From positions 2,211-11,780 of the forward strand of contig JASEHX010000034.1 of the NCBI GenBank assembly GCA_030018645.1: a stretch of 9,570 nucleotides of DNA, written 5' to 3'. A program made the translations under genes and the position numbers. The stretch comes from Candidatus Margulisiibacteriota bacterium (GTDB lineage Bacteria > Margulisbacteria > WOR-1 > O2-12-FULL-45-9). The notes under the pieces were generated by a model, which ran no database searches, had not been told where the DNA came from, and saw nothing but the letters and a program-made list of their open reading frames with translations. Shown here in pieces: positions 8,301 to 9,570 of the stretch. Every line of letters starts with the position of its first letter. Position 1 is the first letter of the stretch.

Positions 8301-8366
8301 TCTTGCCGTTGCCACAAGAGAATAGAGTAATATAAACGGCCTAAATGATAAAGCCGAAAGGCTCAT
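2343..8366 (-). CDS. GH8 endoglucanase / TPR scaffold / outer-membrane beta-barrel fusion (BcsZ-BcsC-like)
   Basis: This 2007-residue protein combines three parts. Residues 1-22 form a signal peptide, with a hydrophobic core around PFILLYSLVATA, so the protein is exported. Residues about 45-418 match glycoside hydrolase family 8, which hydrolyses beta-1,4-glucans; the pattern is closest to BcsZ of cellulose operons. Residues about 420-470 are an Ala/Pro/Ser-rich linker, and about 470-620 an unassigned helical region. Residues about 620-1710 are amphipathic helical pairs of TPR type, some in longer repeated modules. Residues about 1711-2007 alternate polar and hydrophobic positions with many Gly and aromatic residues and end in FHF, as in outer-membrane barrels. 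BcsC of cellulose export has the TPR-then-barrel order but no hydrolase; E. coli BcsZ (about 370 aa) and BcsC (about 1160 aa) are separate. A pore with a built-in polymer-trimming enzyme is the inferred role. The gene starts 10 bases after the upstream stop. GH8 is confident, the TPR part good, and the barrel likely but not assigned to a family. Confidence 0.88.
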   Translation of the reverse strand: MSLSALSFRPFILLYSLVATARGEDTASPPEEDLSLPTEDPTRDGYFERYGAELADGNLILLDGNPKQPRDRAVSEGIGFGALIAARTNRAEDQQRFWAICQARQTYFIKDTGVMRWIVGADGHKLDPGELEGPDGPINNPDDSAADGDQDFIAAEITAYHKMESGDWEIPAGMTLDSFKADIKADLTAFWDAYIHTLKGPRQRHILTSSDGSWDGSPGDLRYVYSPSYADPHFLQMFAEFDTDPDHAWSGLIADIMNLNAQILEQHDRLGAVGQNPMPAKVFVSVSSLGNFVIEKEPQDSEYDSIRFLLRMSRFAILDKNQPARQLLAQLTDIAGVSANFNDVVIGEKRYSNTLTHTSYGIALWAAGKQAEARQYFDQILLHERKADEFGQYFSDSPYSDYYSQSLIQQSIDLYSQANPAHVAEAATALASLPPLQPASVSAATSINTVILQPIEIDFTVLPPAKEATAAAFIREQKKLVYPDPNTEDYRDYEVRHKYYKKHKGARDRGEFTSLTANYIMDADALFWVYDQLSIGANPRGKNIQTMISNNSDFFHNWFMDAVLIWQTKQQLGNPACQEILSINDYRDLWLPALSTNLTKYARPRWLTTLILRLMNNINDYRLLKVLLQALLTRTVAVNGMAALLSKEELLAFIIQILKDLGITTATLNGSEKSLDQLTPADLNQLIEFLSEQSIAGKIAANGLSSQAKMVLLPILQTYYGAHATDKKEEIDPLLVVEIMMGIAFVDPAQAVSMLEQAEAQLIEFIRSTEPNLRTALNKRAKTEKEKAIIRANGDARRLLAQIYAMQAGKETSAKAKCEKLVEAYRRAEAAYRLLDGIGQQSAQQMQAEILIRQADLVKYTDPTNATPLYAQARVLIEALNVWYTEYLAAIKKLHKNAVPSPWLQQIHANTVISEVKLDIYANESFSKIDNKSVQLKLSPQQTLSLGKEIALFYLTLNDFNDPQKDNCRQLAEKLLKNIDETESPLLYIEAQLWLAKIINADANRESTELLGAETLLSAIIAAKKTEATKELDDRVIDEARVALAESLIRQAYLHKEATEPDKYQNKAQEAIDLLAEVIQNTKADEFTRTTAKIWLVKIVMSLLGDKKDAKVPQINLSIRAALDALGVNTAFDSQTDESGVLQELAAILTDCKTMLGGGMLADVERLLGENYLRQVYILQNLADANKRQIQELLTSAETSLKVAQDSGGVQTRFQANLWLAKLEKEKLSQEIRQAKDEKKALTPDDHITKITEYLAAAEALVKNNTPEYADWQLAQGDFLLQRAFLAKDAGKTADFTQLAEEAKNLLEAAALEGESTKAGSFQTRAEANLALVGLTLATAEDNTAELEAAWKLLEEICKLVDFKGGQSSQLLKQIIECGSRLCLAYRDQGKAVFWRTMYYYLMDLVVEDTMDAANDAAFDDHRREKFMADFAGADDPDLTAHVYFWLGQLRLAHTFGTKRRLAGIRDKFLLKAKDNLAGDYAVRYGTYSQGQRQREIDLTEVRIYSARGQVHKAKEILEALLSAQEARPEAARSADDWRFLTQIAVDLAEIYDWGTKNFVQAEKMAAYAENILSVHVTHSTSPQIKILQWRAELVNADILLHGSVLHGGRRYAEASAEYTRIAQEIETEIKVNYTDTPTITLRNLLVKTYLGVSEAYLAPSSSRDAVKAGYYARQAAQLCRRITELNPDTKDSRRQARQARLRQADTGNWQVSTSVSHYTGTAAVEDQLSEARSLLLRAKVRANITGIIRSRKIKDGPTRESTAGGINVYATTEVDKIDDSANGRVGGEVDVYGVVQAGGSVRPTDNPVEEEAYFQDPRASVSAAANLDQLTRGIAPVDGNVTANFEDGHPGVDSYFWQVNLHPFRWLPASWQFPSLVDFTPGYKQYIDRYAPSSYYNEKAFTLDLSLQVKQALRLQYGVDIPGPRTQYFDNLDHRFSLLLRPLPRKLPFLNIMLGGEYSRQDNILIHKDRYTQNPDGSVNIEPYFNPDRTGSYNGLELHGGVEFHF
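2346..3236 (-). other. C-terminal outer-membrane beta-barrel (residues about 1711-2007)
   Basis: The helical pattern ends near Arg/Gln-rich sequence at about 1700 and changes to beta-strand alternation. Candidate strands include SLLLRAKVRANITGII, GGINVYATTEV, GGEVDVYGVVQAGG, FTLDLSLQVKQALRLQYGV, FLNIMLGGEYS and the final LELHGGVEFHF. About 10-14 strands fit in 297 residues. The C-terminal Phe and alternating hydrophobics are the usual recognition signal for the BAM machinery. This is somewhat short for the 16-strand BcsC barrel, so the exact family is open. Confidence 0.7.
3237..6809 (-). other. TPR-like helical repeat region (residues about 520-1710)
   Basis: This stretch is nearly continuous amphipathic helix with Ala-, Leu- and Glu/Lys-rich periodicity. 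TPR-type pairs are clearest near the end, for example the helix ARGQVHKAKEILEALL, the pair beginning DWRFLTQIAVDLAEIY, and RRYAEASAEYTRIAQEI. In the middle a longer module recurs: an L(I/L)RQ-type helix (853, 1050, 1174, 1282) and, in the last three copies, a WLAK-type helix 45-49 residues later (1095, 1219, 1331). In BcsC, PgaA and AlgK such repeats form a periplasmic superhelix between synthase and outer-membrane pore, so a periplasmic location is expected. Confidence 0.75.
7113..8234 (-). other. GH8 catalytic domain (residues about 45-418)
   Basis: Landmarks occur in the same order as in BcsZ and Clostridium CelA. SEG at 75-77 gives Glu76 as the likely general acid. AADGDQD at 145-151 matches the family ASDGD/ATDAD signature, with Asp147. 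SPSY at 226-229 and the FAEF and W249 that follow match the substrate-cleft segment. YDSIR at 303-307 gives Asp304 as the likely general base, matching YDAIR in E. coli BcsZ. YY at 402-403 followed by a hydrophobic helix matches the C-terminal end of the fold. The spacings (71 and 157 residues) are longer than in E. coli BcsZ. One insertion is an acidic, Pro/Gly-rich stretch around 121-143. The usual PDW motif between PSY and YDxxR is not obvious. The fold is an (alpha/alpha)6 barrel by family knowledge. Confidence 0.88.
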
Positions 8367-8372
8367 ACATTG

Positions 8373-8377
8373 CTCCC
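8373..8377 (-). promoter_or_regulatory. Ribosome binding site of the giant gene, overlapping the upstream stop
   Basis: The minus strand reads GGGAG, six bases before the ATG at 8366. Its first G is the last base of the TAG stop (8379-8377) of the upstream gene. This arrangement favours translational coupling of the two proteins. Confidence 0.75.
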
Positions 8378-9570
8378 TATTCCTCTCTTGCCCAATTTAT
8401 CCCATGTTTTATCCCAGTATGTTCTTCGATGGACGCAGGTAAAACATATTTTGTGTATCTGGCCGATGAAGCGCCAGCCGTAAGGTAAGCCGCGCGGGCG
8501 TATACATCGGCAGAGATGCTCTCTTGCTCTCCGGCGGCCCCTTCGGTAACGGCATAATAAACCGCGAGCTGATAATACAGGTCGGCTTCAAGATAAGAAG
8601 TATCCCAGCTATTTCTTGCCCCGATCGTTTTTAATTCGGCCAACCTCTTTTCAAGGGCGGTTAATTGGTCAAAGAAGGCCTTTCTTTTATCAGCGCACAT
8701 AAGAGAGAGCGTTCCAATCTCTAAGGAAGTTGCGTTTAGGCCCAATTCAAATTCTCGGATAAACAGGATTTCATCTTGTGGATTATTATGCAAATCACTC
8801 TTGTTAATAATGACAGAAGGCCAAGCGATCTCTTGTGTTGTCCTTGACAAAGATAAATGGATAAAGTCTAGTTCTAATTGCAAAAGTTCTTTACTGCGGC
8901 CTTCATCTTTTATAGCCGTAATAGCGGCTTGCGCCCCTTCACATTTATCGGCTAATGATTGAAGGGTTATTAGGTTCATTTTGTAGCCGGCATTCTGTAA
9001 AACATCAAATACCTGTTTTTTTTCTGGTTCTGTTAATGCGAGCCCAATATCAAAATTAGTATAATTTCCGTCAAATTTTGGCAGTAAATATCCGTCCTGG
9101 CTGATATAACCAAATTGGATTAAATTGGACCAGATTGCTTGGCGGTTATCTAAATGAGGAAGATTTTTCAGCATAATCCCTCTGCCCATAAACTCTGCCA
9201 ACCGCACTTCGGTTTCCAGCAAAGATACTTGTGCTTGTGCCCGCAGGTAGGTGTATTTGGTCTCGGCGGCTTTTTCTAGCGTAGCTCTAGCAAGAATAAG
9301 AAATTCCCGGGCGGCTGGATAAGTATTTTGTTTGCCGGCGGCCGCTAAGTAAAGTTGTCCGATAGTAAAATCGGCTTGTCCGTCCAGGTATGACCCTGGC
9401 TCAAAGGCGAGCTTAACCTTTTCGATTTCGACAATAGCGTCCAGAAAATCGCTCTCGTCATGTTCGGCCGGCAGGCGGGTTAAAATAGCGCCGTCCAAAA
9501 GGGCTAGACGAGCAAAGAGATAACTATTTTCGGTTAGGACGCCGGGGAAAGATTGCCGCAAATCAGATAA
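8377..9570 (-). CDS. TPR-like alpha-helical protein, 5' end cut by window edge
   Basis: The frame is open from the right edge to a TAG at 8379-8377, showing 397 residues; the true start lies outside the window. I do not recognise a named family. Visible residues 15-125 are amphipathic helices of TPR type, with a pair at about 62-125 resembling the repeated module in the giant protein (GQLYLAAAGK, then YLRAQAQVSLLE about 46 residues on). Residues about 138-200 form a different, compact segment with the motif FGYISQDGYLLPKFD, then NFDIGLALTEPEKKQVFDVL. Residues 200-345 return to long helices, including a coiled-coil-like stretch (about 296-316). Residues 353-368 form a last Ala-rich helix before a charged tail. 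No membrane segment is visible. The close coupling to the giant gene suggests a partner role, perhaps an additional periplasmic scaffold, but a missing N-terminal domain could change this reading. Confidence 0.85.
   Translation of the reverse strand, partial: LSDLRQSFPGVLTENSYLFARLALLDGAILTRLPAEHDESDFLDAIVEIEKVKLAFEPGSYLDGQADFTIGQLYLAAAGKQNTYPAAREFLILARATLEKAAETKYTYLRAQAQVSLLETEVRLAEFMGRGIMLKNLPHLDNRQAIWSNLIQFGYISQDGYLLPKFDGNYTNFDIGLALTEPEKKQVFDVLQNAGYKMNLITLQSLADKCEGAQAAITAIKDEGRSKELLQLELDFIHLSLSRTTQEIAWPSVIINKSDLHNNPQDEILFIREFELGLNATSLEIGTLSLMCADKRKAFFDQLTALEKRLAELKTIGARNSWDTSYLEADLYYQLAVYYAVTEGAAGEQESISADVYARAAYLTAGASSARYTKYVLPASIEEHTGIKHGINWAREE

Noticed and set aside
8368..8370. Alternative ATG four bases upstream of the giant gene's start.
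   Set aside because: It is out of frame and stops after nine codons; the ATG at 8366 opens directly into a signal peptide.
9559..9561. TTG codon that could be taken as the start of the right-hand gene.
   Set aside because: The frame continues without a stop to the window edge, the codon has no visible ribosome site, and the helical pattern begins at once, so the gene is treated as cut.

Overview
The window is almost entirely coding. It holds four genes, all on the minus strand and read from right to left: an alpha-helical repeat protein cut by the right edge (9570-8377), a 2007-residue envelope protein (8366-2343), a 448-residue PKD-domain predicted lipoprotein (2293-947), and a multi-span membrane protein cut by the left edge (921-1). 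The gaps are 10, 49 and 25 bases. Each downstream gene has a clear Shine-Dalgarno sequence, and no convincing terminator separates them, so they look like one operon. No RNA gene, CRISPR array, insertion sequence or long DNA repeat is visible.

The central gene is the main point of interest. Its product starts with a signal peptide, followed by a glycoside hydrolase family 8 (GH8) domain resembling the cellulose-operon endoglucanase BcsZ. The landmarks are SEG at 75-77, AADGD at 145-149, PSY at 227-229 and YDSIR at 303-307. About 1,200 residues of TPR-like helical repeats follow, and the last 300 residues look like an outer-membrane beta-barrel ending in phenylalanine. In classical cellulose operons the hydrolase (BcsZ) and the TPR-plus-barrel exporter (BcsC) are separate proteins. 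Here both roles appear joined in one polypeptide, which suggests a secreted polysaccharide is trimmed at the periplasmic mouth of its own export pore.

The neighbours fit an envelope or secretion role. The upstream partial gene carries a helical module resembling modules inside the giant protein. The PKD protein looks surface- or periplasm-exposed and membrane-anchored. The last gene would put a helical domain next to a membrane. No polysaccharide synthase lies in the window, so the substrate (cellulose or another beta-glucan) is inference.

The outer-membrane barrel and lipoprotein point to a diderm bacterium. The very long helical proteins, low similarity to well-known families and intermediate base composition are compatible with an uncultured candidate phylum (for example Omnitrophota, Margulisbacteria or Elusimicrobiota), but this taxonomic guess is weak. 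The stop codons seen (TAA, TAG) fit the ordinary bacterial code.
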